From: Hygrocybe punicea
Lineage: Eukaryota; Basidiomycota; Agaricomycetes; Agaricales; Hygrophoraceae
Length of the DNA stretch: 64,000 nucleotides
Direction of reading: 5' to 3'
Assembly: GCA_963556145.1 (NCBI GenBank)
Contig: OY744473.1
Location: 4,340,001 to 4,404,000 of the forward strand
The position numbers and the translations under genes were made by a program. Of the stretch, positions 10,985 to 22,300 are shown piece after piece. Positions within the stretch are counted from its first letter, which is position 1; the number at the start of each line of letters is the position of its first letter. Below the pieces are notes generated by a model, which made no database searches, was not told where the DNA came from, and saw nothing but the letters and a program-made list of their open reading frames with translations.

Positions 10985-12316
10985 TTGTAAAATAGTACAA
11001 CTGCAGCAGTGAAACTCACCTGTGGACTGAGGAAGAACGTTTTCATGAGGTTGGTAACGTTGGCAATCTCATTTCGAATAGTGTCAAACGATGCCCATCG
11101 CTTGTCAGATACAACGCCAGCTTTCCATCCTGTTCTGGCCACCAATGATTGATAGACTCAAGAATATGGGTATACTGACAAACCTTTTTCGGTAAGCCGA
11201 CAGTCCGCATCATCGCTTCGGATTGTCATACGGTATTCCGATCTTGAGGTGAAAGTCCGGTCTGAGAATATATAAACCCCAGCATCTAGATTCCAGCCAC
11301 GACTCCTTGAGCAGCAGCTTCTTCATACCCGGTCGTTCCTGGTAAGATACAACAATAGTTAGAGGTTCGGAAAAACTAATTGGACACCCCTCTACCGTTG
11401 ATTTGGCCAACAAGGAAAAGACCCTGATTGAGATATCGTTGGGTCAGCCCATATTCACGAAAAGATTGAAAAAACCAAAACCAGTACCGGTATCCGTTTG
11501 GGTTCCAGCGTGGCTGAGGGATAATAATGTCAAAATTACCACTCGACACCATATGCCAGCTTGACATTCTGAAGCCCTGGATAGTGCGCATCATGGTTTC
11601 CTGCAGTTCTTCAGGTAACGCCACGAGATCCCATTCGGATAATAATGTCTGGGTGGTTGTGTCAGTGAATTACCGAATGCCTCATATCGTGAATAAAATA
11701 AAGACATCATACTTGAATCATAACCCTCTGGCTCTAGCCAGACGGTGAATTGTTCTTGTGACCAAAGCGCAAGATTTTCGCCTCTAGAGAAGGACAATAG
11801 CGTGGACCTGATGTGAAAAATGTCCAACGTGTTTCGTGAAAAATATAAACTGAAACAAAATCGTTTCTTGGATTGATACGAACACCGAGATGGAGGTTAG
11901 ATTTGACGACTTGATGGGTGGCGGGTGTAGTGGCAGTTTTATGGCAAACGACTTGATTTCCCTAAGGGTTCCGTGAAGTTGAACATACCCACCATTGTAC
12001 AGCACCGCGTCCACCGTTCGTAAAACTGAAAGGTGATGGTGCAACATCGCCGTGCTGGGCCTCTAAATTTTCGAAATTGATGGTGCTTCCATTGAGCCTC
12101 GGGTGTCCCGGTTTGATGGCGGCCAAGTCGAAAGCCCGCACAACGAATTCGAAGGGATTCGGATAGACCGAGGGATGGAGCTTCGTTTATTCTTGCTGGA
12201 AATCGTTTGACACATTCAGCGTCAATAAGCAATTGTTGCCTATAAACTAGACTCCACCATAAAAGAAATACCAATGTGGATCTCTCCGCAAAGAAACGTT
12301 CCAGTGCTGCGAGCAC
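10985..12316 (-). CDS. Unrecognised multi-exon gene
   Basis: On the minus strand several exon-like segments are separated by short introns with good borders. They include [19 protein letters not shown] (about 11780-11725) and [20 protein letters not shown] (about 11640-11530). Further segments are [17 protein letters not shown] (about 11410-11350) and [19 protein letters not shown] (about 11085-11030). Upstream pieces near 12100-11900 read [18 protein letters not shown] and [18 protein letters not shown] in a shifted frame. The composition suggests a beta-rich soluble protein. I do not recognise the family, and the start and end are not fixed. It could be a decayed gene. Confidence 0.35.
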
Positions 12317-12764
12317 TTGATGAACCGTAAGGGTGTATTTGTTTCAAAAGCTCTTGCCAAACAAACACCTTAGACAAAGCAACTGGGAATCTACCCAAGT
12401 TGCTCGCCAGTTACTGTTGGACTATCAGCTATTGGTCGAACCAAGACCAACGCCCAGGAAATGTTCTAACCCAGATCTTGTGTAATGGATCCGAAGGGTC
12501 TATGTAAATACACACGCCTGCCTCCTTTGCACTTCAAGCCGACGTTAACCCCGCGTTCTCAAGCAACCAATACACACGCTTTCGTGGCACGGTCATATGT
12601 TCGCAGTCGTGATATCTGTACTCTTAACGAGACAGCCCTCCCCCATGAGGTCCCCATCCTTGGCCCACACAAAAGACCGTCCTAGCGTGGAGATACGCTC
12701 TTCCTGACTACTTGCGCACACCCAGAACCTTTCTCTTCGATAAATTCTCAACGAAGAAAACGAG
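12317..12764. other. Intergenic, no gene seen
   Basis: This 448-bp stretch has no convincing ORF. It probably contains the promoter of the coiled-coil gene that follows. Confidence 0.35.
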
Positions 12765-13839
12765 ATGGACGCAAGACCTAGTCAGGCGTTCGTCATGGCG
12801 CTAGATCTCCCAAGCATCTATGGCACATCATTCGTATCACTATTCTCCAAAATAAATTCTCACCCCCTCTGGAATCTGGATCGTGCTTGCCGTTCTGTGC
12901 CTCTCGCTCACGTTGATCACGGGTAATCCCTGGCGGCCTCGGATCGGAGACAGATTAAGGCAACAACCCATCGTCACAGACCGCCTCCCTATTACCTCCC
13001 ACGAAAGCGCCAAATACGGCGACCTTCAGCGCCGTCTCGCCATCAAAAAGCACAGAATCGAGCGAGCGAGGTTGCTCCAAGAGAACGCTCGCCTCTCTTC
13101 GGCGCTGCTGTCGTTGCGTACAAGTTTGAGCCAGAACGCATTTGCTGCGTTCCGTGATCGCCTGCTTCTGTTCAACAGGGTTTGGAAACAGGATAGGGAG
13201 ATCGGCGCTTTGCGTGCTGAAGTCGGCGAGCAGCCACTGGAGACGGAGGAAACGTCAGCTGAAAAGATCCGCATGCTTGAAGCCAAGTTGGAGGCATTGC
13301 AACTGGCCCGCATCGTTGACATGGCTCAACGGGATGCGTTTGATGAACGCCGGGAATGCCTAATGGCGAGTCTCGTCACGGATCTCGAGGAGAGCCAGCG
13401 GCATGTTGAAAGTCTTCGTTCGAGGATTTCCCGGCACGACATGGAGGTCGAGGAGATCCACAACGAGTGGTTGCAGGATAACCAGAAGAAACTCGCGAGG
13501 GAGGTGGTGAAATTGAAGTTGGGTCAGCTGGAGCACACAAGTGCCGTGGAGGATTCCAACGGGATGGATCAGACGCTGTGCGACGAGTTGTGGGAGAGCA
13601 GCAGGAGGGGCCAGGCTGACAATGTGGGGGTAAAGATCGTTGAGTACAATGAGGCTGTTGCCCACGTCGTTGATGAAGAAGGCATGGAAGAGTTGCTTTC
13701 GGATATTGGGAGTCCTACCTCAACAGTCGCAGGAGATTTTGAGGGCGTGGACGTGCTCGAAGAGCTGTTGTTGGAGAGGAAGGTCGGAGAACCGGCCTCG
13801 CCGTCTGAGAAGTCCCCCCGCAGCCCTCGCCATGAGTAA
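12765..13839 (+). CDS. Coiled-coil protein of unknown function
   Basis: A long frame of about 310 codons covers 12883-13839 and is rich in charged heptads. Examples are QENARLSSALLSLRTSL, DREIGALRAEV, KIRMLEAKLEALQLARI and DLEESQRHVESLRSRI, followed by an acidic tail (EEGMEELLSDIGSP). It has no ATG near its 5' end; the first codon is GTG. The nearest good start is ATG 12765 (MDARPSQAFVMALDLPS), which lies in another frame and needs a splice somewhere in 12920-12980 that I could not settle. A homo-oligomeric coiled coil is predicted. No signal peptide or catalytic motif is seen. The GC content is higher than in the neighbouring repeats, as expected for a genuine gene. Confidence 0.5.
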
Positions 13840-14184
13840 CACCGCTGCATACACCACTTCTGCGCGTCTTCTCGCCCAGTGCAAGCGTGCCCGGTCCACA
13901 AGTCTGTCGTTCAAATTTCCCCTTTGGTCATCGCCGGTAAGCGGGTCTTCAGCGACGGCAGAGCGATCTACGAAGAGAGCTAGGGTTGACTCAGGCTTGT
14001 TTCGATACTACCAGAGATTGTATATTTATTGAAGATATTTATGCGAGCAAACGAGTCACGTGAGCGTTATCAGATGATCGTTCCCTCATGCCAGTGGCTG
14101 TGGCGATACTTGGTCGGTGCTAGCGGTATTCGCAGGCTCAAACCCTCGAAGGCGCCATCGCCAAGAGCAAGTTTCTTGTCCGCC
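13840..14184. other. Intergenic, upstream of membrane-protein gene
   Basis: No gene is supported. About 40-120 bp before the ATG, the sequence resembles the stretch upstream of the tandem paralogue at 17127 (shared CTCAAACCCTCGA-like block). The tandem duplication therefore included promoter sequence. Confidence 0.35.
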
Positions 14185-16046
14185 ATGAAGATAACTGGCT
14201 CCGTTGTCTGTGGTTTCACCGCAGTACTACATGTTATCGGTACGAACAATGCAGAGAAGATAATGTGGGAAGCTATTAATTTTTGGTTTTATAGCGCAAC
14301 ACCTAACCGTGACCACCCAGACGACAACGTTGAGCGAACTACCATTGGGCGTTGATTCATATTCCATATCTGCTCTGGGTGCCACGCAGGGTACAACGAC
14401 CTACCTGTATATGGGATTTCTAACATCATCAAGTACGAGAGAAGTGTATAGTTGTAAGTCTCGCCCAGCTCATTGTTCCTTGGATAACTTCAGTATGCCC
14501 ACTTTGGATAGATACACTGGTAGACGACGGCACGCACAAGTGGTATTCCGATGTTTCTCATGCCTTGTCTTGCACGATTGGATCCGATACCATGATCGGA
14601 TGCGTCGAAGCGTACTTGTCTCAAGAGACTTCCATGTCTTCGTCTGAAGGAATTTCCACGTACTTGTCTACAGGGATTTCCACGTACTTGACTACGTTGA
14701 CTTCCACGTCCGAAACTTCTGACGCATTCTTCACCACTACTTTTTTCTCATCATTCACCACTACTTCCACCTCAATCTTCACCACTACTTCCACCACAAT
14801 CTTCACCACCACAACTTCTACCACAACCTTCACCACACCTGCCACCCCGATTACACTCCTTGTTACTGCTACCGTCACCTCTAGTACCGCAACCACCCGC
14901 CCTGGCGCTTCCATTACCTCCGGTCCCAGCGCCACCAGCTCTGGCGCTCATACCACCAAACGTGCTCGCATAGGCGCTATCGTTGGCGGTCTCTTTGTAG
15001 GTCTCTTTTCCCTCGCTCTCGCAGCATTTTTACTCTATCGTCGCCACCGCACGAGGGACATTGTCAACTCTGTCTCACGAGCTGCCGGCTCCGTCACGAG
15101 AAATTTCCTGTCATCGTCCCCGGAAGACACGAACCTCCCAATGGCGGAATACAAGCCATTTGACCCTACGCAGCTGATTGACACTCCTCTTGGGGTGCAA
15201 ATGGTGTATGGGTCTTCTCACCACAATCGCTCTGTGGAGCATACTGGTCCCAGTGGCAGTGATGCCCAACTTCCTCGTACCCTGGGAATTCGTTCTGACC
15301 GTCAATTGGATCGTGATTCCCCACGGTCAGAGAGGACTAATAGGGATATGGGGTTTGTGCCTAGCCGTCTCACACCACTCCAAATGCGGAAGCCATTGCC
15401 TCCAATGCCGTCTTCTCCGCTGGCTGAACGGACTGCGGGGAGGGCCGACAACAACAACGACAACGGCAACGACAACGACAACGACGATTCGGACTTGAGA
15501 TCACAGATGGAGACCTTGAAAGCTGAGGTTACACAGCTGAAGACGCAGCTGCAGTCGCCCGCCGGTCCCAGAGGAGACGATTCGGATTTGAGATCTCAAA
15601 TGGAAGCATTGCAGTCCGAGGTTCTGCGGCTGAAGGCGCGGCAGTTAACGATATCTACACCTGAGGATGACAGTGGTTCCGATTTGAGACCGCTTGTTGA
15701 AGAGCTGCGAGCTGAAGTAGAGCGTCTGAAGGTTCAGCAGCAACCAGTCGCCGCCTCTGTCACTGCCTCCGCCGCTGCCACCGGCCAGGCCCATGATGGT
15801 TCGGATCTGAGAACTCAAGTGGATACGTTGATATCTGAGCTTCAGCGGCTGAGGGCTCAGCCGCCACCGCCGCCGCCACCACCACCACCACCACCACATC
15901 CGCTGCCTGTCGCTGCGCCCTCTGATCCCATACATGGTCCAGACTTGAGATCTCAAGTGGAAGCGTTGAAAGCCGAGGTACAGCGGCTTAGGGTGCAGCA
16001 GTCAGTTGCCGTTGGTGACATCCCGCCACCTCTGTATCATGATTGA
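14185..16046 (+). CDS. Ser/Thr-rich single-pass membrane protein with coiled-coil repeats (copy 1)
   Basis: Three exons (14185-14239, 14295-14453, 14512-16046) close to 582 residues in frame. A signal peptide (MKITGSVVCGFTAVLHVIG) is followed by an extracellular domain with GTHKWYSDVS and SCTIGSDTMIGC. Then comes a Thr/Ser-rich stalk (TTTSTTIFTTT, about residues 130-200) likely to be O-mannosylated. One membrane segment follows (IVGGLFVGLFSLALAAFLLY, about 230) with an RRHRTR stop-transfer. The cytoplasmic tail holds five units of SDLRSQVEALKAEVQRL separated by Pro/Ala linkers, including a run of twelve prolines. This topology resembles fungal wall-stress sensors of the Mid2/Wsc type, but no Wsc cysteine domain is present. 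Role inferred: plasma-membrane wall or surface sensor. It is tandemly duplicated at 17127. Confidence 0.75.
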
Positions 16047-17126
16047 CAGTTGAATGGTCATTTCGTGTGGATCTGCTGGGACTATCGTCACCTTCAAATA
16101 CCCATGTATTCATCTGCATTGTGGTCATTTCGGGGAGGTACAGTACTCGCTTCTAGTACCCCAACCAACCTTAGGGAATGCTCTCGTTGTCGATTGTTGT
16201 GTACGGGCAATGGGCCATGGAACTGCTTACTGTGTGCATGAATGCGCATCACGCCCTCGACTTTTGCGAAGTTGCTGAATTGTTTTCTTTGTTTACCATA
16301 TGGAGAATTGACATGCATTTCGTGGATTTCTTGAATATGTCGACCGAGAATCCGAGATACTTCATCATATCTAGTCAAAAAGAATACCAAGAGACCACGA
16401 CGAGGCTTCATACAACACTCCTCCAATCGCATTCTGAAAATTCTCTCCCTTGTCCTCCTTCTCAGAGCACTGCTGCCTGAGAGGACCTCTCTTCTGCATA
16501 TAATCACTGTACTAAAATGCACAGGATCATAAATCGTTCGGATGATAAGGCTGCAGCTTGGACATGTCGCAGTGTCGTTGCAAGCTTGCATATGCTGACG
16601 AAGGTGTTCTGTAGGCTAGCCTGAGGCACGAGGGTTAATGAGGTTCCCCGGTGAGGAAATCAGAAGAATAAAATGAAGAAGGGACGAGGAGTGGGAACGC
16701 CGGAGAGGATACTCTGTACATGTGTCGTACGAGGGGATGATCCTTCAGCGAGATGATCTTCATCGAAGTTCATCCAAGCGTAAGTATACGAGGTTCTCTA
16801 CGACTTGTCTACTGGCTCGAAGATGTGGATACTGCCGTAGTGATAGGTGCGAAACGTTCGACCAACGCCGTCAGCGACGTGCACGAAATCGCCTTGCCCA
16901 TCATCGGATCGGTGGAACCGGTCCGGTACATGGCGTGCATCATGTGTTCCGCGTTCCTGGCGGCTGGTCCTGTGTCCTATCAGGATGAACTTTCCCATCA
17001 TCAACTGGAAAGCGCCTATGAACTCATTACGGTGACAATAAGTTCAAGTCGTACTAGTACTTGTTCGGGGCTACCGCTCGAACCCTCGATAGCTCCAGTT
17101 TACGCTTGTCACGGTCCGCCGTGAAG
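16047..17126. other. Intergenic with duplicated 3' flank
   Basis: The 3' flank at 16037-16160 (starting TGATTGACAGTTGA) is matched by 18838-18966, so the tandem duplication extends past the stop codons. The rest (16160-17040) has open frames on both strands with no recognisable product. 17040-17126 resembles the upstream flank of copy 1. Confidence 0.45.
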
Positions 17127-18811
17127 ATGACGGGCCCTACCACGGTTGTCTTTGGCTTCGCCGCACTACTCCATGTTGTCGGTACGAACAATTGCAAAAG
17201 AAGATTATGTGGAGAGCTTTGAATGTTTAATTTTTATTAGCGCAGCACCTAACCGTGACCACCCAGACGACAGTGTTGAGCGAACTACCACTGAGCGTTG
17301 ATTCGTATTCCATATCTACTTTGGGCGCGGCGCAGGGTACAACGACCTACCTGTATATGGGATTCTTAACGTCACCGGCAAGTACGAGTGAGGCGTATAG
17401 TTGTAAGTCTCGCCCATCTCATTTTCCCCGGATAACTTGAAACTGCCCACTTGGGACAGATACACTGGTGGACGACGGCACTCACAAGTGGTATTCCGAT
17501 GATTCCATTGCCATGTCATGCACGATTGGCTCCGATGCCATGATCGGATGCGTCGAAACATACTTCTTTCAAGGGACGTTCACCAGTACCGAGTACTATC
17601 CTCTAGAAACAACTTTCACCTCTATCTTCACCACTATTTCCACCACAACCTTCACCACACCTGCAATTCCGGTTGCACTCGTTGTCACTACTACGGTCGC
17701 CTTGTCTGACTCTAGTACCGCAAGTCCCTCCAGGTCCGGTTCTACCTCTAGTTCTATCTCTAGTCCCAGCGCCACCACCAACTCCGAAGGCGCTCATACC
17801 ACCAAACGTGTCTCCGTAGGCGCTGTCGTTGGCGGTCTCTTCGCAGCTCTCATTTCCCTCACCCTCGCAGCATTTTTACTCTATCGTCGTTACCGCATGA
17901 GGAACATTGTCAACTCTGTCTCATTCCCCACAACAGCAGCCGAGTCAGTCAAGGGAAAATCCCCTGGTGCTCCCTTGTCGTCCCCGGAACACACGCCCAA
18001 GGATCTCTCCATGGCGGAGTACAATCCATTTGACCCTACGCAGCTCATTTACACTCCTCGTGGGGTGCAAATGGTGCATGGGTCTTCTCACCATAATCCC
18101 TCTGTAGAGCATACTGGTCCCCGTGGCAGTGATGCCCAACTTCCCGGTGCCATGGGTGCTCCTCGTGCCGACCGTCAATGGAACCATGATCCGCCATGGT
18201 CAGACAGGAATAATCAGGATACTGGCTCTGGGTCTAGTCGTCCTAGTCCCCTCCAAACGCAGAAACCGTTGCCCGCAATGCCGTCTTCTCCGCTGACCGA
18301 ACGTTCTGCAGCGAAGGCAGACGACAACGGCGGCAACAGCGATTCAAATTTGAAATCACAGATGGCTAATGTTATGCCACTGAAGGTGCAGCGGCGGCCG
18401 CTGGTCCAGGCCAATCCCAGAGGAGACGGTTCGGAATTGATATCTCAAGTGGAAGCATTGGCATCCGAGGTCCTGCAGCTCAAGGCACAGCGGTCAAGGG
18501 TATCCATGCCTGAGGAAGAAACTGGTGCCGACTTGAGGCCGCTTGTTGAAGTGTTGACAGCTGAGGTGGAGCGTCTGAAGGTCCCGCAGCAGCCAACCGC
18601 CACCACTGCCGCTGCCACCGCCACCACCCAGGCCCATGATGGTTCGGATCTGAGATCTCAAGTGGAAACGTTGATATCCGAGCTTCAGCGGCTGAGGGGC
18701 CAGCCGCCGCCGGACCCTGCGCCTGGGGCCTCTGTTCGCAGATATCCAGACTTGAGATCTCAAGTGGACGCGTTGAGAGCTGAGGTGCAGCGGCTCAGGG
18801 TGCAGCAGTGA
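17127..18811 (+). CDS. Ser/Thr-rich single-pass membrane protein with coiled-coil repeats (copy 2)
   Basis: This is a tandem paralogue of the gene at 14185 with the same three-exon structure (17127-17181, 17241-17402, 17460-18811) and 522 residues. The codon aligned to the start of copy 1 is GTG at 17121, so the start has moved two codons downstream to ATG 17127 (MTGPTTVVFGFAALLHVVG). The ectodomain (GTHKWYSDDSIAMSCTIG) is well conserved. The Thr-rich stalk is much shorter. The membrane segment (VVGGLFAALISLTLAAFLLY) is conserved, and the tail again has DLRSQVE/EVQRLR coiled-coil units. One unit is decayed (MANVMPLKVQ) and the polyproline run is lost. Role as for copy 1: probably a surface sensor with an oligomerising tail. 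Confidence 0.75.
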
Positions 18812-19214
18812 TTTCGCGGAGGGTAGCACCGCATATCATGATTGACAGTTGAGTGGTCATGAAATTCATGTGTGTCTACGACGTGACTATTATCACCTTT
18901 CAAATACCCATGTATTCATCTACGTTGTGGTCATTTCGGGGAGCTACAGTACTCGCTTCTAGTACCCAATCAACGTCACATCGATTGCAACGGAAAAATT
19001 GAACTGTGCATCAACGCCCAGGTGGCCCTTTTGTGATGTGACTAAAAAAATTGTTTATTTTTTTTTACGACATGGGAGAATTTATCAATTGGTGGATTTC
19101 CTGCCGACTGATACTTGATCCAGACCTAAACAGTCCAGCTCCTTCCCTGGACTCACATTCAGGATCGGGTTGGCTTGTTCCACCTGGCGTAAAGCGAACC
19201 TATTTCAACTTGTG
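18812..19214. other. Intergenic between membrane-protein pair and Helitron
   Basis: The first 150 bp is the duplicated 3' flank. The remainder holds an AT-rich tract (19040-19080) and no gene. Confidence 0.4.
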
Positions 19215-19250
19215 CTAGAGGGCCGTTGCTGTGCACGGCATATCCTCGTC
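19215..19250 (-). mobile_element. Candidate Helitron 3' terminus
   Basis: Read on the minus strand, a short hairpin (GCCGT...ACGGC with an 8-base loop) is followed three bases later by CTAG, which fits the CTRR end of Helitrons. It lies 180 bp beyond the Helitron stop codon on the expected side. The next base is C rather than the usual T, so the assignment is tentative. Confidence 0.35.
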
Positions 19251-19396
19251 CTCATCAAATCAAATTAACAGTATATTCAAGCAAAAATTGTACTTACTTT
19301 AATTTAATCCATCTTGTAACCCATAAATATGAATATATTTCTACATTCAAGATGGTGACATTAATACAAGTTGCAATGAGAGTATTTAGAAAGCAC

Positions 19397-22300
19397 TTAT
19401 ATAGGGATATATATCAAAATACAAGGTTTTTTTGATTTGCAAACAGTTAAAACAACATCCTCCAACATTCCTTCATATTCTGTAACTCTTCCGGTGATGA
19501 TACCATCATGAAACCAAACTTGACCTGTCAAACTGATAATACGAGATGTAAAGTGTTCACTTCCATAATATATGACACCTCTAAGCTGATAAGGTTTTGG
19601 TTCTGTATTTCCTTCAACAGTGACTACCAAATTATGATCCAGAGTAGTGGTGGAAGCAGATGTAGCAAAGGCAAGTAACTGAGGGGCATTCATAAAAGTA
19701 AATTTTCGAAGTAGAAAGTCATTGCAGACTGTACACTTTGAAGCTAGAGAAATTACAAACAGATCAAGTTCATTCTGAATAGAAACAAAGTCAATCCTAC
19801 CAATATCTATATGGCAATTTTTTACTGCTTCCTGCTGTCTGGACACAGGATGACGTTGAGGGCAAGAAATATGAGAGGAAAGAATGGGGATTTCAGTTTG
19901 TAACAATGTATCTAATAAGATATTAACACTAGTATTCACCCCCCATGCAAAGTTATGATGTGAATGTTGATCTAGATAGTGTCTTATATGATCATGCACT
20001 TCTTCCAAAGAGCATTCACCTTCAGAATATCTTGAAAATCCATCCACCAACATGCCAAGAAATTGAGGGTTTAAATTTCTGAAAGAATTAGACCAAGTAA
20101 TCTTATCATCCTGCCAAATGTTATATAATATAGTTATCACAGAGTCATATGCACAGCTGTTGTTACTCCAGAGTGTACCAATTGGAATGTTCATAGAGGT
20201 CAATAAAGTATCATTAATATTATGATTTCTTTTCAATTTCTTTCTCTGAGGGGCAACACAAGACCCACTTATTTTTCTCTTATTAGTAGAATTTTGATAA
20301 AACAATGCTGGTGAACTGCCTTGGGCAGGAACATAATTTGACTTCAGAAGAACATCTTTTTGAACTTTTTGTTTTTTGTCCAGAATTTTCCATGGAATTT
20401 TATCCTCTTCACCTGGAATATATGGATCAGACTTATTCCATCGAATTGCCTTGTGCACATTTTCTGGAACATAATGCTTGCCTTTCCACAATCTAAAGGT
20501 TTCAATCAGAGAATTTCTGCGATCACCAGTAACAGAACTTGAAAGCTTGCCTCTGTATCTTAATTTGACTATTTCATCTAAAATTTCCAGCTCACGGAAT
20601 TCCTGACGTAATGCCCCAGATGCGCCCCCTGTTATCTTTCTTGCATCAAATCCTTGTAAAATAACAGTACCAAGGGCAGATGCACTACGTGATAATGCAG
20701 TATAATATGATTGATGAGTTCGACTGTTATTTAGATCAACTGGATTATTAGGCCTTGTCTTTCCTTGTGAAGAATAATCAGTCATTGAAAAATTGGGAAG
20801 TACCTCTACCTGACTGCGTGATAATGTAATAGATGAATCATCTGGTAGTGCACAGTCTACTGTAACACTTGTTCTTGTCAGTGGTACAACATTCTCAGGA
20901 AGTCCATTTAACTTCACAACTTGTGGAGGATTATATAGCATTACAAACAATGTGTCCAACACTCTCTGACCTTGCATACCTTTTGCTGTTTGCCAGCTAT
21001 GCACTATGCCTTCTTGGCCTCGGGTAATGCATAGCTCAGTTGCACCATTATTCCGGATCATGACAGGCATACCAACACACAATGAAAGTTTCCCAGGGAT
21101 ACATTTTGAGTTGGAACTATGAGGTTGATTCCACAGAACTTCATTAAGACTATCTGATAATGTGTGGTACTTGTGAGTTTTAGCTTGAGAATTTCCCTTT
21201 TTTCTATCTTTGGAAACTACTGAATCATCAGAATAAAATTCAACCAGTGGTTGACCAGTCTCTTTAGAAAATCTCAATGACCCCAAGCAATTGATCTCAT
21301 CTTTGTGAATATTTAAAGCAGTAATTATTGACACTTGTCTAAAGTTGTCATGCTTCACTGATGTACGACCAGGCAAATTACTTGATATTCGTGATCTCAA
21401 AAATACAATATCTTCAGCAGTACAAGCTTTATATCGCATATTTGTAAGAGCCTGTCTAAGTTGTGCATCTTCTTTTGTTTGAAGTATTTGCCTCATGTTT
21501 TCTCGTAGTATTACTACAGTTGTAACCTGATGCCACAATGACTTTCCAATAGCAGCTTCTTGATCTTGGTGGTTGGTAGAAAAACTTCCAACAGTTCTGC
21601 TATAGAGAGAAGCATTTTCATGACCAATTGCAGGAGGCAACTGTGCAAAATCCCCTGCAAATATCATGTTTAATCCACCCCAAGGCAACTCAGTTTCATT
21701 GAAAATCTTAGCCATCCTTACACTAATCCTATACATATCTCGACAAGACAACATTGAAACTTCATCAAAAAAAATGTAATTAACACCTAGCAATCTTGAT
21801 CTTAATTGAGCAAGTTGTTTATTTGATATATGCTCATCAATATTCTCATTTAAACCAAACATATAGTGATATGTAGATCCTGCTAGCAAAGCAGCAGCAG
21901 TTCCAGTAGGTGCCACAATAGCAAAACAATGAGCTTCTTTTCTTGACTTGAAAAACTTTACTAATGCCTTCAAAACTTGTGTTTTACCAGTTCCACCCAT
22001 ACCACCAATATACATTTTCAATTGTTCAGAATTTGTATTGGATGCATGATGTGCAACTATGTAAAATGCCCTCTGTTGTTCTTCATTTAAACTAAAGTCT
22101 TTCACAATATTGTCTAGTGCTAACAAAGATTTTTTAGAATGTGAAATTTTTTCAAGATATGATTTATCAACAACTTTAACTTGGTTATAGCTTAATGGTT
22201 GTGTTAGAGAATCACCATTAATATGACTTGGAAGATTTTCTACACAGTGTTCAAGTATATCTTGTCTACTCTTTTGCACAACAGCTTTCCATTGACTTCC

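Noticed and set aside
15860..15900. Polyproline/CCACCG run as a microsatellite expansion outside genes
   Set aside because: It lies in frame inside the membrane-protein tail as a Pro linker, so it is part of the CDS.
16722..17124. 123-134-codon plus-strand frames before copy 2 of the membrane protein
   Set aside because: No motif or splice support, and the 3' part overlaps duplicated promoter sequence of copy 2.
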